DNA of 32,000 bases from Actinomycetes bacterium (lineage in GTDB: Bacteria; Actinomycetota; Acidimicrobiia; Acidimicrobiales; Acidimicrobiaceae). The position numbers and the translations under genes are program-made. Below, one piece after another: positions 7,145 through 14,708 of the stretch. The stretch is from assembly GCA_021806545.1 (NCBI GenBank), contig JAJZXI010000011.1, positions 1 to 32,000 on the forward strand. Direction: 5' to 3'. Under the pieces are notes generated by a model. The model did not search any database and had not been told where the DNA came from. It saw nothing but the letters and a program-made list of their open reading frames with translations. Position 1 is the first letter of the stretch. Every line of letters begins with the position of its first letter.

Positions 7145-8417
7145 GTAGGTTCGGCAGGATTGGTCTCACGTTGGCTGGGGATGCTGATCCGCTGCCACTC
7201 TCTGTCGACCCTGCGTCGTGTGCTGCCTCAACCTGATGTCCAAGACGATTTGCACTTGCTGCGTTCAGCGAGCCCAGAGCAAAGAGCCCACCGAGCCAGA
7301 GATATGATAGTCCATGGCCAACCGCCTCCGTTGCCGTCACCGGACCGATGACGTTGGCAATTGCTCGGGAGAACTGACTCAGACCGAAATAGCGGCCGCG
7401 CAGTCGCTCGGGTGCGAGTGCAAGTAGGACCGGGGTACGGATTGGCGAATAGCACATCTCGGCAAAGCCGAAGAGAGCGGCAAAGCTTGCCAGAGCGATG
7501 AGAACGATCGCGGTGGTGTGGCTGAACGCCGTTGCCATGAGGACGAGCCACGCAACTCCAAAGAGCATAGCGGTGAGCCGCAGGGTTCGGCGAAAGCCCA
7601 GCCGCTTGACCAGGCCATAGATGGGCCGCTGTAACAGCACGATCAGGATCGGGTTGATCACAAACCCTATCGCGATTACCTGAGGGGGCTGGTGGAGGGC
7701 GATACCTACCAGTGCTGGGATGCCCGTGTCAAAGGAGGCGTAGCTGGTAAACGAGAGGAGAACCGTGAATGCCAGATACCGCCGCAACCGGGGATCGTGG
7801 AGCGCCTCGCGATAACTGGGTTCGGTTGGATGCTCACTGACGTGTCGGTCATCGGGAAGAAGAGTGAATGCGGCGGTGGCTAGTACGCTACAGACCATGC
7901 CGATGACCAGGAGGTGGAGAAAAGTCGAAGATCGGTGGAGATTGATGAGTAGCCCACCGGTGAGGGTGCCGATAGCAAATCCGGCGTTGGAAGCCATGAA
8001 GTCATACGAGAAGAACTTCGTGGCTGGCAGGTTCGGAGGTAGTGCGTTCGAGGTCGCGACATTGCGTGCTGAATAGCGTAGGTTGGAGAAGCCAAAGACC
8101 AGGGAGGCAGCGAAAAAGAGTGGCGCTGAGCGTGCGAGAAACACCAACAGGTAGCCGAATACCTCGGCAGCTGTCCCTGTTATTGCGGTATTGCGAGCAC
8201 CGAAACGATCCACTAATACACCACCAATGAGTGCACCGCCGAGCGTAGCGAACCCTTCGGTCGCAACAATAGTTCCTGCAAGTGGTGTCGAGATGTGACG
8301 TGAGAAGTGCAGGTACAGGATCAAGAACGGCCAGACAGACCCGCCGGCAGCCGAGAGCAGGCCCGAGGTTACGACGACCGCTGTCACCCGGACGAGTAGT
8401 GATCTGCGTGTATGCAT
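7131..8417 (-). CDS. MFS transporter (12-TM drug-efflux type)
   Basis: This is a 428-residue major facilitator protein with about 12 hydrophobic segments. The loop-2 motif GGVLVDRFGARNTAITGT follows the second segment, and a second half begins near the middle (RRYLAFTVLLSFTSY). PIYGLVKRLGFRRTLR is the equivalent loop in the second half, and PERLRGRYFGLSQFSRAIANVIGP comes late in the protein. The overall pattern fits drug or small-molecule efflux pumps of the MdtH/YfkF kind; the substrate is unknown. I chose the ATG at 8417 because AAAGGA lies about six bases upstream; the frame is open 16 codons further without a ribosome site. The 3' end overlaps lldD by 14 bp. A 430-bp divergent region separates its start from the phosphotransferase gene. 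Confidence 0.85.
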   Translation of the reverse strand: MHTRRSLLVRVTAVVVTSGLLSAAGGSVWPFLILYLHFSRHISTPLAGTIVATEGFATLGGALIGGVLVDRFGARNTAITGTAAEVFGYLLVFLARSAPLFFAASLVFGFSNLRYSARNVATSNALPPNLPATKFFSYDFMASNAGFAIGTLTGGLLINLHRSSTFLHLLVIGMVCSVLATAAFTLLPDDRHVSEHPTEPSYREALHDPRLRRYLAFTVLLSFTSYASFDTGIPALVGIALHQPPQVIAIGFVINPILIVLLQRPIYGLVKRLGFRRTLRLTAMLFGVAWLVLMATAFSHTTAIVLIALASFAALFGFAEMCYSPIRTPVLLALAPERLRGRYFGLSQFSRAIANVIGPVTATEAVGHGLSYLWLGGLFALGSLNAASANRLGHQVEAAHDAGSTESGSGSASPANVRPILPNLPTEE

Positions 8418-8581
8418 AGGTTTCCTTTGAATTCGAACCTTCCATGTGTTGGTGTCTGACGCCACTGAGGCGTGGGCTCCGGAGCGGATTAGTGAACGGT
8501 TTGCGGCATCGACCTGCGAGTGCCATCTGAGAGAGATCGACTGCGCCTAGTGCACCACGGGGGACGTAGCTCGGCTGTCGT

Positions 8582-8616
8582 GGACGGAGCCGTCCGACAC
8601 CCCGCGGATCCGGGGT
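8582..8616. promoter_or_regulatory. Two tandem GC-rich hairpins
   Basis: Two perfect 6-bp stems lie three bases apart. GGACGG (8582-8587) pairs with CCGTCC (8590-8595), and ACCCCG (8599-8604) pairs with CGGGGT (8611-8616). The first has a 2-base loop and the second a 6-base loop. No T-run follows on either strand, so an intrinsic terminator is unlikely. They could be part of a structured leader or be chance in GC-rich DNA. Confidence 0.3.
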
Positions 8617-8804
8617 ACGCGGCGCCCGCCGTTCGGCAATACAAAGGCATACGCAGACCGAGCCGGTGGGGGCGATCGGTCAAGGCATTGAACAGCAGCG
8701 GAATTCGCAGTCAGATCTTCATACGAGACAGGCTAATGCCAAGCACAAGCAGACCAGGCGCATGGTGACAATTGTTCGCAGATAAACGAGAATGCGCCAC
8801 GGTC

Positions 8805-8826
8805 GTGAGTGCCTCAAGGCACTCAC
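8805..8826. promoter_or_regulatory. Perfect dyad just upstream of the phosphotransferase start
   Basis: GTGAGTGCC (8805-8813) pairs perfectly with GGCACTCAC (8818-8826) around TCAA. The stem is 9 bp, or 10 counting the inner T-A pair. It ends 20 bases before the ATG at 8847 and is followed by C-rich sequence, not a T-run. A protein-binding operator or an RNA hairpin in the 5' leader are both possible. A terminator is less likely. Confidence 0.45.
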
Positions 8827-8846
8827 CCTCCCCCTAAGGTGGCTCC

Positions 8847-9812
8847 ATGATCTGGAGCGAGATGGTCTCAGCTTGGCCGTGTCTTCGAGGCGCGCGTGTC
8901 GATACCGTTCTGGAGTCGGAAAATCTAACTTGGCTGTTGCAAGGTACTGATGCGCGTTACGTTCTGCGGCGCTACCGCCAAGGGTACCATGATAGCACCC
9001 TCATTCAGGGAGAACTCGAACTCATGCGGATCGCGAGAGAGGTGGCGACGGTCGCAATTCCCAGGAACCTAGTGACGCACGAAGGCTCTGCATGCCTGGG
9101 AGCCTCAGATGGAATGTACGTACTCTTTCACTACATTCCGGGATCGACGGCAACGCACGACGAGATCTCGATCGTCGTTGAACAGGTCGGCGAGGTGGCG
9201 GCCAGGATGCACCGAGGGGTCGAGGCGTACCTGGGCTCAGCAGCGCGAGGACCCACTCGCTGGACGTGGGATCTTGATGCTATCGATGAGCTGCCGCCAC
9301 GCTGGGGTTCGTGGCGGAGTGCCGTCGCCTTGGGGTCGAGCGAATACGAGGCGATACTCGCGGGCTACGAGACGATGAATAGTCGTCTCTCGCGGGCTTC
9401 ACGAGCCGCAAAGCACTTTGGCCTTATCCACGCCGACTTGCGTGCGGCGAACCTGATCATCGAGGGCTCGCAGTTGGTCGGTCTCATCGACTTCGATGAT
9501 TGCGGCTATGGCTGGTTCGTTTATGACGCGGTCACCTCCATCTCCTTCTATGAGACCGAGCCGAGCGCCTACGCGACTCTCACCGGGTGGTTGCAGGGAT
9601 ACCAAAGAGTACGAGTCTTGGGCACTGAGGACTTCAACCTCTTGGGGACCCTTGTGGTGTATCGCCGTCTCCTCGAGACTGCGTGGCTCTGGAGCCATCC
9701 AGGAGCGATGATACCTGGAGTAGATCGGCAGCGTTTTGTTGGCGATACCGCGGAACTTGCGCGGCGCTACTGCAAGGATCCTGACGACTTCATGCGTCTA
9801 TTGCAGGGATAG
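8847..9812 (+). CDS. APH-family phosphotransferase (aminoglycoside/homoserine-kinase-like)
   Basis: This is a 321-residue kinase-fold protein of the APH phosphotransferase family. Visible motifs are the beta-strand ARYVLRRYRQG with a candidate ATP-anchoring Arg in the N-lobe (about 36-46), IPRNLVTHEG and MYVLFHYIPGS of the hinge, the catalytic loop GLIHADLRAANLI (Asp about 197) and the metal-binding GLIDFDDCGYGW (about 211-222). Members phosphorylate small hydroxylated molecules such as homoserine, choline, sugars or aminoglycosides; nothing here fixes the substrate, and a resistance role should not be assumed. The start has AAGGTGG about six bases upstream. The gene stands alone behind a leader with a strong dyad (8805-8826). 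Its 3' end overlaps the decayed VOC frame on the other strand. Confidence 0.75.
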   Translation: MIWSEMVSAWPCLRGARVDTVLESENLTWLLQGTDARYVLRRYRQGYHDSTLIQGELELMRIAREVATVAIPRNLVTHEGSACLGASDGMYVLFHYIPGSTATHDEISIVVEQVGEVAARMHRGVEAYLGSAARGPTRWTWDLDAIDELPPRWGSWRSAVALGSSEYEAILAGYETMNSRLSRASRAAKHFGLIHADLRAANLIIEGSQLVGLIDFDDCGYGWFVYDAVTSISFYETEPSAYATLTGWLQGYQRVRVLGTEDFNLLGTLVVYRRLLETAWLWSHPGAMIPGVDRQRFVGDTAELARRYCKDPDDFMRLLQG

Positions 9813-10081
9813 CGGTGGGATCTCAGGTGTGCTCTTTGATCGACGTGACAGACGTGAGCGTACGCTGCCTCACTGGACCTGGGGGCCACGCAGTCATTGA
9901 AGTCGAAGGAGTCCCACGCCACCTGCCAGAGAAAGCCATCGAGATCGGCAAAGTAGCCGTTCCACTCGGCCCCACAGCCAGCTTTCACGATTTTGGCTCC
10001 AGCTCTACGTGCCTGAGTCAGGACTTCGTCGACCGCGTGACGCTCGCGGACATTGTGGGCTCTTAGGCGCGTCGAAGGCAA
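9767..10081 (-). pseudogene. Truncated glyoxalase/VOC-superfamily remnant
   Basis: An open frame on the minus strand has a clear VOC C-terminal half. It contains LRAHNVRERHAVDEVLTQAR, AGAKIVKAG, WNGYFADLDG and FLWQVAWDSF, the usual order in these metal-dependent lyase/dioxygenase-fold proteins. Homology covers roughly 9895-10066. The expected N-terminal half is absent: upstream on that strand there are only about 80 bp before the start region of the pyridoxamine-oxidase-like gene, with stops in two frames and no VOC sequence in the third. The only possible start is a TTG. After the WDSF block the frame runs on with unrelated sequence and overlaps the phosphotransferase gene by 46 bp. I read it as a decayed gene; expression as a short peptide cannot be excluded. 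Confidence 0.65.
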
Positions 10082-10160
10082 CCTGGGCCAGATGTACCGC
10101 GGACGGGGGAGTCATGCACCGGCGCCAGAGGAACTCACGATGAGCTGGTAGACTTGGACG

Positions 10161-10835
10161 ATGGAGCGAACCCAACTCACGAGAGAGCGCCATCGGGCCT
10201 CGAGAGATCGTAGGGCGCTGTATCGCCTTCTCGACGCTCAGATTGTTGGCCATGTGGGTGTCACGACATCCCACGGTCCTCTGGTGGTTCCAACGGCGAT
10301 TGCTCGGGTCGGTGACCAGCTGCTGTTGCACGGTTCCGTGGCATCCGGTTGGATGCGGTTGGTGAAGAAGGGTGCTGCGGTGGCGATTGAGGTCACGCAA
10401 GTGGATGGCATCATTGTCGCTCGCTCTAGCTTTGCGTCGAGTATTCGCTATGAGTCCGGCGTCGTCTTCGGGACACCTGAGCCAGTGGCCGAGGCCGACA
10501 AGCTTTGGGCGTTGAGGGTGATCACTGAAAAGCTGATTCCAGGTCGCAGCCGCGAGATCAGACTCCCGACCGCCAAGGAGTTAGCACAGACCATGGTGCT
10601 TACGATGGAGATCGAGGAATGGTCGTTGAAGGTCTCCGAAGGGTGGCCCGAGGACGCTCCCGACGATGTGGCGAGCGACAAGTGGGCGGGAGTTGTATTG
10701 CATCAACAGGCGCCCGGGCTCATTTGCGATATGCCTGGATTGCCTGCAACGATTGCGGTGCCACCCTCGGTTCGTGCACTGGCGGCAGGTTGGGACAGCG
10801 TGAGCCAAGGCCCCCCAGATCTACGATCGATGTGA
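10161..10835 (+). CDS. Pyridoxamine 5'-phosphate oxidase-like flavoprotein
   Basis: This is a 224-residue protein of the PNPOx-like FMN-binding split-barrel family, in the group often labelled flavin-nucleotide-binding or NimA-related. Order of motifs: RASRDRRALYRLLDAQIVGHVGV (about 13-35), PLVVPTAIARVGDQLLLHGSVASGWMRLVKKG (barrel strands with flavin contacts), IEVTQVDGIIVARSSFASSIRYESGVVFG, and a C-terminal EIEEWSLKVSEGWPEDAPDD segment that is typical of this subgroup. The function of the subgroup is not settled; true pyridoxine-phosphate oxidase activity is unlikely. The ATG has GATGG-type sequence but no strong Shine-Dalgarno. A gap of about 120-180 bp separates it from hisD; it is probably not part of the his operon. 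Confidence 0.78.
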   Translation: MERTQLTRERHRASRDRRALYRLLDAQIVGHVGVTTSHGPLVVPTAIARVGDQLLLHGSVASGWMRLVKKGAAVAIEVTQVDGIIVARSSFASSIRYESGVVFGTPEPVAEADKLWALRVITEKLIPGRSREIRLPTAKELAQTMVLTMEIEEWSLKVSEGWPEDAPDDVASDKWAGVVLHQQAPGLICDMPGLPATIAVPPSVRALAAGWDSVSQGPPDLRSM

Positions 10836-11011
10836 GGGTCGTTTGGGTTTGCTCGTCGAGGTACCGCAGGTAGCCTCTAGCAGTCGAACCCGATGCCGGT
10901 GCTAGGACAGAGGGGCCGACGGTGCCGAGCCACCCTCGGTAGTGTGTCTTGTGCGTCATGGGAGAGTTGAGTGAGAGTGGAAAGAAGGTTGTGTTGGAGA
11001 GCCAAGAGTTG

Positions 11012-12313
11012 ATGCAGCAGGTAAGAACGCTTCACTTGGTGGATCTTCGCCATCACGAAGGTCCATTGCGCACTTCAGATATACCCCGCCCGCAGGCCCC
11101 AGCGCATGAGACGCTCGAGCGAGTCCGCGCGATCATCGATGAGGTTCGAGTCGGTGGCGATCGTGCACTGAGATCGCTTACCCTGCGTTTTGATGGGGTT
11201 GAGCTTGGTGCATTAACGATCGACCGCCCCATGATGGAGGAGGCATATCATACGCTCGAACCTCGCCTTGCTCAGGCATTGACGGTTGCTCATCGACGGA
11301 TTCAACAGGTATACGAGGCGGAACTTCCAACATCGGCTCGAGTGGCGAGCGATGGGATTACCGTCGTTCGTCACAATATTGCGGTCGCTTCTGCTGGGTG
11401 TTACGTTCCAGGCGGTGCCGCTCGGTATCCCTCGACCGTGCTGCATACCGCTACGGTAGCCAAGGTGGCTGGTGTCGAGCGCGTGGTGGTTGCCACCCCA
11501 CCTCAGTCGGATGGCAGTGTCGATCAAGCGACACTAGCGGCTTGTTTCGTTGCCGGCGTTGACGCTCTCTACCCAATTGGGGGCGCACAAGCGATTGCCG
11601 CGCTCGCCTACGGCACCGAGACGGTCGTAGCGGTGGACACGATTGTGGGGCCGGGCAATCTCTATGTAGCCCTGGCCAAGGCACAGGTTGCACTCGATAC
11701 CGGCATTGGATCATCGTTTGCCGGTCCCTCCGAGGTGTTGGTTGTCGCGGATGCGACGGTAGACCCACGTTATGCTGCCGTTGACCTCGCCGTCCAGGCT
11801 GAACATGGTCCACATGGACTCGCATGGTTGGTGACTTGGGATGAGGACTACTTGCTCGAGGTCGATGCAGCACTGCACGAGTATGTCGCCTCGTCCTCGC
11901 GTCTCGAGGCCATTCGGTCAACGCTGATCGACAACGGGTTTGCGGCGCTCGTAAGCAGTCGGGAGCAGGCCATCGAATTGGCCAATCTGATCGCCCCAGA
12001 GCACCTCGAGCTACTTCACCGAGACGGCGAACAGGATTCGGCCTACGTGCGAAATGCTGGGGTCGTCTTTGTTGGCGCCGATGCCACCGCGGCCTTCGGG
12101 GACTATGTGGCTGGACCCTCACACGTATTGCCCACCTACGGTACGGCACGCTTTGCCAGTGGGCTCGGACTCGAGGACTTTCTTCGTCGTCAACACACGG
12201 TAATCATCGGACCAACGGCCATCGACGAGATCGGCTGGGCTGTCGAGGAGATCGCGAATGTCGAGGGTCTCACGGCACATGGTGAGTCGATCGCTATTCG
12301 GCGGCGGTCATGA
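11012..12313 (+). CDS. hisD: Histidinol dehydrogenase
   Basis: HisD is a zinc- and NAD-dependent enzyme that oxidises L-histidinol to L-histidine in two steps, the last reactions of histidine synthesis. Visible family blocks are ASAGCYVPGGAARYPSTVLHTA, YPIGGAQAIAALAYGTETV, VGPGNLYVALAK, GPSEVLVVAD, LAVQAEHGPHG, IAPEHLELL (active-site Glu/His) and AGPSHVLPTYGTARF. With the ATG at 11012 the protein is 433 residues and starts at the usual LHLVDLR strand. An earlier in-frame ATG at 10958 would add 18 residues without a ribosome site, so either start is possible. It is the first gene of the his-trpE operon, and its TGA overlaps the hisC ATG. Confidence 0.93.
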   Translation: MQQVRTLHLVDLRHHEGPLRTSDIPRPQAPAHETLERVRAIIDEVRVGGDRALRSLTLRFDGVELGALTIDRPMMEEAYHTLEPRLAQALTVAHRRIQQVYEAELPTSARVASDGITVVRHNIAVASAGCYVPGGAARYPSTVLHTATVAKVAGVERVVVATPPQSDGSVDQATLAACFVAGVDALYPIGGAQAIAALAYGTETVVAVDTIVGPGNLYVALAKAQVALDTGIGSSFAGPSEVLVVADATVDPRYAAVDLAVQAEHGPHGLAWLVTWDEDYLLEVDAALHEYVASSSRLEAIRSTLIDNGFAALVSSREQAIELANLIAPEHLELLHRDGEQDSAYVRNAGVVFVGADATAAFGDYVAGPSHVLPTYGTARFASGLGLEDFLRRQHTVIIGPTAIDEIGWAVEEIANVEGLTAHGESIAIRRRS

Positions 12314-13362
12314 TGATCACGCCGTCGCTTGCGGAGGTGCTCGCAAGCAGTTACCATTCGCCACAGCTCGACGTCGAGGTACGGCTCAATACCAACGAGT
12401 CGCCCATTGCACCACCCACGGGTTTTCTGGAGGAGGTAGGACGACGAGTTGTGGCCTCCTCACTGAACCGTTATCCAGATCGCCAAGCGCACGAACTGCG
12501 TAGGCGCCTCGGCGAGCTGCACGGCGTGGGGCCGGAGTCGGTGTTCGTAGGCAACGGCTCCAATGAGGTGCTTCAGACGATCTTTTTAACCTATGGGGGT
12601 CCCGGGAGAAGCGTGTGGATCGCAAGCCCAACGTATGGAATGTACGCCCAAATCGCGGCGACCACTCGTACTGAGGTCCATGACGGGCAGCGCAGTGAGT
12701 CTGGCGCGATCGAGGCCGATACGATCGACCGCGATAGCACGATTGTGGTGATCTGCGACCCCAACAACCCCACGGGTGCGGTAGAGCCGGAGACACTCAG
12801 ACAGGTCCCGTCGCAGCGCACCGAACAGCTCTTTGTGATCGACCGCGCCTATCACGACTTTGACACTCGTGACATCCCCGAGTGGTCCGGAGACAATGTT
12901 GTGGTAGTGCGTACCTTTTCGAAGGCCGTCTCGCTTGCGGGCTTACGGATGGGCTATTGCGTAGCGGGTCCTGACGTTGTGCATGCGCTCTATGGCGCCA
13001 TCTTGCCCTATCATCTCTCATCGCTGACACAGCTGGTCGCGCTGACCGCACTCGATTGGTACCAGGAGTTGACGCGCGCGGCGGCATTGGTCGTAAGCGA
13101 GCGCGATATCCTCACTTCGCGGCTCGTGAAGCTGGGCCTCGAACCGTATCCATCGGCCACGAATTTTGTACTGGTGTCGATGGGTCGCCATGACGCGCAT
13201 AGCATCTGGGAACAGCTCGTGCGACGGTCGGTCCTTGTGCGTGACGCTAGCCGTTGGCCGGGCGTCACCAACGCACTACGGATCACCGTGGGTACCCCCG
13301 AAGAGAATGCTCGGGCCGTCGATGCACTAGCCGACATCTTGACCAAGGAGGTGCCATGTTGA
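12310..13362 (+). CDS. hisC: Histidinol-phosphate aminotransferase
   Basis: This PLP-dependent fold-type I aminotransferase of 350 residues converts imidazole-acetol phosphate plus glutamate to histidinol phosphate. Visible motifs are RLNTNESPIAPP (about 27-38), NRYPDRQAHELRRRL, VFVGNGSNEVLQTIF (PLP phosphate region), CDPNNPTGAVEPE, and the Schiff-base lysine in TFSKAVSLAGLRMGY (Lys about 205), then LRITVGTPEEN near the end. The ATG at 12310 overlaps the hisD stop as ATGA; a second ATG follows immediately. The 3' end overlaps hisB by 7 bp. The length is normal for the family. Confidence 0.93.
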   Translation: MMITPSLAEVLASSYHSPQLDVEVRLNTNESPIAPPTGFLEEVGRRVVASSLNRYPDRQAHELRRRLGELHGVGPESVFVGNGSNEVLQTIFLTYGGPGRSVWIASPTYGMYAQIAATTRTEVHDGQRSESGAIEADTIDRDSTIVVICDPNNPTGAVEPETLRQVPSQRTEQLFVIDRAYHDFDTRDIPEWSGDNVVVVRTFSKAVSLAGLRMGYCVAGPDVVHALYGAILPYHLSSLTQLVALTALDWYQELTRAAALVVSERDILTSRLVKLGLEPYPSATNFVLVSMGRHDAHSIWEQLVRRSVLVRDASRWPGVTNALRITVGTPEENARAVDALADILTKEVPC

Positions 13363-13949
13363 GATCCGCCACCTATGAACGCAGCTCGAAGGAGAGCCAG
13401 ATCACGGTCGCGATCGACCTAGATGGGGGGCCGGTTGCCATCACGACTCCGGTTCCCTTCCTCTCGCATATGCTCGAACAGCTCGGGGTGCATGGCAGGT
13501 TCGGACTCTCGGTCGAGGCTGCCGGCGACTGGATGGTCGATGCCCATCATCTCGTCGAAGATACGGGCATCGCCTTAGGTACGGCGTTTCGCAGTGCGCT
13601 CGGCGACCGGGTTGGCTTGGCTCGCTTTGGAGACCGTGTGATACCGCTTGACGAGTCACTGGTCCAGGTTGTAGTCGATGTCTCCGGTCGCGGCATGGCG
13701 GTCCTCGATCTTGGAGGAAACCATGGGGTTGCGCTCGGTTCACCGGCTCTCTATGTTGAGCATGTTGAGGAGTTCTTTCGGGCGTTTGCTCGTCATGGGG
13801 CCTTGACCCTGCATGTCAAGACGCTCACTGATGGCAACACGCACCATCAGGTCGAGGCCGCCTTCAAGGGGTTTGCGCGTGCCCTCAATGACGCTTCGCG
13901 TATCGTCTCTGACGCCGGTATCAGCTCAAAGGGGCTTCTCGATGGCTAG
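13356..13949 (+). CDS. hisB: Imidazoleglycerol-phosphate dehydratase
   Basis: This is a 197-residue monofunctional HisB that dehydrates imidazole glycerol phosphate to imidazole acetol phosphate. The duplicated manganese-binding histidine motifs are both present: DAHHLVEDTGIALG near residue 60 and DGNTHHQVEAAFKGFARAL near 160. FLSHMLEQLGVHGRF and VEEFFRAFA are also typical. No fused phosphatase domain exists, as usual in actinobacteria. The ATG at 13356 follows AAGGAGG; the frame is open 34 codons upstream inside hisC but without family sequence. The 3' end overlaps a small ORF by 8 bp. Confidence 0.93.
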   Translation: MLRSATYERSSKESQITVAIDLDGGPVAITTPVPFLSHMLEQLGVHGRFGLSVEAAGDWMVDAHHLVEDTGIALGTAFRSALGDRVGLARFGDRVIPLDESLVQVVVDVSGRGMAVLDLGGNHGVALGSPALYVEHVEEFFRAFARHGALTLHVKTLTDGNTHHQVEAAFKGFARALNDASRIVSDAGISSKGLLDG

Positions 13950-14079
13950 ATCAACTCGCGAGATTGGCGTGGAGTTGTGGATGAGGACACGTCGGCTTTG
14001 GAGCGGGTCATGCTCCCCGAGCGACGCCCGCCGGCCCAAAGCCAACGTACTGGTGAACCTTGCGACGCGGGCTCGATGA
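13942..14079 (+). CDS. Small 45-residue ORF wedged between hisB and hisH
   Basis: I do not recognise this ORF. It starts with ATG at 13942, eight bases inside the end of hisB, and its TGA (14077-14079) overlaps the hisH ATG as ATGA, so it bridges the gap exactly. A strong ribosome site AAAGGGG lies seven bases before the ATG. The product is very basic and Arg-rich (MARSTREIGVELWMRTRRLW at the start), with no membrane segment and no known motif. Translation through it would deliver ribosomes to hisH, whose own start has no clear Shine-Dalgarno. It may be a real small protein or only a coupling ORF. Homologues with conserved sequence at the same place would decide. Confidence 0.5.
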   Translation: MARSTREIGVELWMRTRRLWSGSCSPSDARRPKANVLVNLATRAR

Positions 14080-14708
14080 GCGCTGATCCTGGTCTTGGTG
14101 AGGTCGCGATCGTCGACTATGGCATCGGCAATCTTGGATCCCTTGCCAATGCACTGGAGCGTCTGGAGTACCGACCGGTGCTCGTTGATGAGCCCCAGCG
14201 CCTCGTTGACTTCGACCGTGTGATCCTGCCTGGTGTTGGACACTTTGGGGCATGCGCATTACGTGTGCGACAGACTGGTTTTGAGCCTGCTCTGGTGGAG
14301 CGCGTGCAAGAGGGGCGTTGGCTCTTGGGCATTTGTGTCGGAATGCAACTCCTGTTCGAGGGCTCTGATGAGTCCGAGATACCCGGCCTTTCACTGCTCA
14401 GCGGCAAGGTGGAGCGGATGAGCAAGGTAGTCCGTCTCCCTGAGATGCAGTGGAACCGGCTCGTCTTCGATGGCGCTAGACATCCTGTTTTTGCCCGCAG
14501 TTCCGGGGATGTCTGGGTATACTTCGTACATTCCTACGCAGTGCGCGAGAGCCAACACGCTATCGCGTGGGAGGATTACGGTCTCCGGTACGTCGCTGCG
14601 GTCGCCAAGGGTCCGTTGCTCGGCGTGCAGTTCCACCCTGAAAAATCTGGTAAGAGCGGACTGCGGGTCTTGGCCGGGGCGCTCAACCTCGAGGGCGAGG
14701 GTGTATGA
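14076..14708 (+). CDS. hisH: Imidazole glycerol phosphate synthase, glutaminase subunit
   Basis: This 210-residue class-I glutamine amidotransferase releases ammonia from glutamine for HisF in the HisFH complex. The catalytic cysteine is in LLGICVGMQLLFEGSDE (Cys about 87), and the His/Glu pair is in GVQFHPEKSGKSG (about 190-200). VAIVDYGIGNLGSLANAL at the N-terminus and ILPGVGHFGAC are diagnostic. The ATG at 14076 is chosen because it overlaps the preceding small ORF (ATGA) and opens ten residues before the first family strand. The frame extends to a GTG at 13977 but the extra 33 residues are not family-like. The end overlaps hisA (ATGA). Confidence 0.92.
   Translation: MSADPGLGEVAIVDYGIGNLGSLANALERLEYRPVLVDEPQRLVDFDRVILPGVGHFGACALRVRQTGFEPALVERVQEGRWLLGICVGMQLLFEGSDESEIPGLSLLSGKVERMSKVVRLPEMQWNRLVFDGARHPVFARSSGDVWVYFVHSYAVRESQHAIAWEDYGLRYVAAVAKGPLLGVQFHPEKSGKSGLRVLAGALNLEGEGV

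Larger units (their letters stand above)
8418..8846. other. Divergent intergenic region rich in hairpins
   Basis: This 429-bp gap lies between the divergent MFS (-) and phosphotransferase (+) starts. Short open frames exist on both strands (8489-8683 and 8520-8768), but neither has recognisable sequence or a good ribosome site and I do not call them genes. What stands out is secondary structure: two back-to-back hairpins at 8582-8616 and a strong dyad at 8805-8826, listed separately. Confidence 0.35.

Noticed and set aside
8489..8768. Overlapping short open frames on both strands in the MFS/phosphotransferase gap
   Set aside because: No recognisable sequence and no good ribosome sites; the Arg/Pro-rich composition is typical of chance frames in GC-rich DNA.
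13977..14075. Longer HisH start at the GTG
   Set aside because: The extra 33 residues do not resemble HisH, and the overlapping small ORF with a better ribosome site uses the same DNA in another frame.
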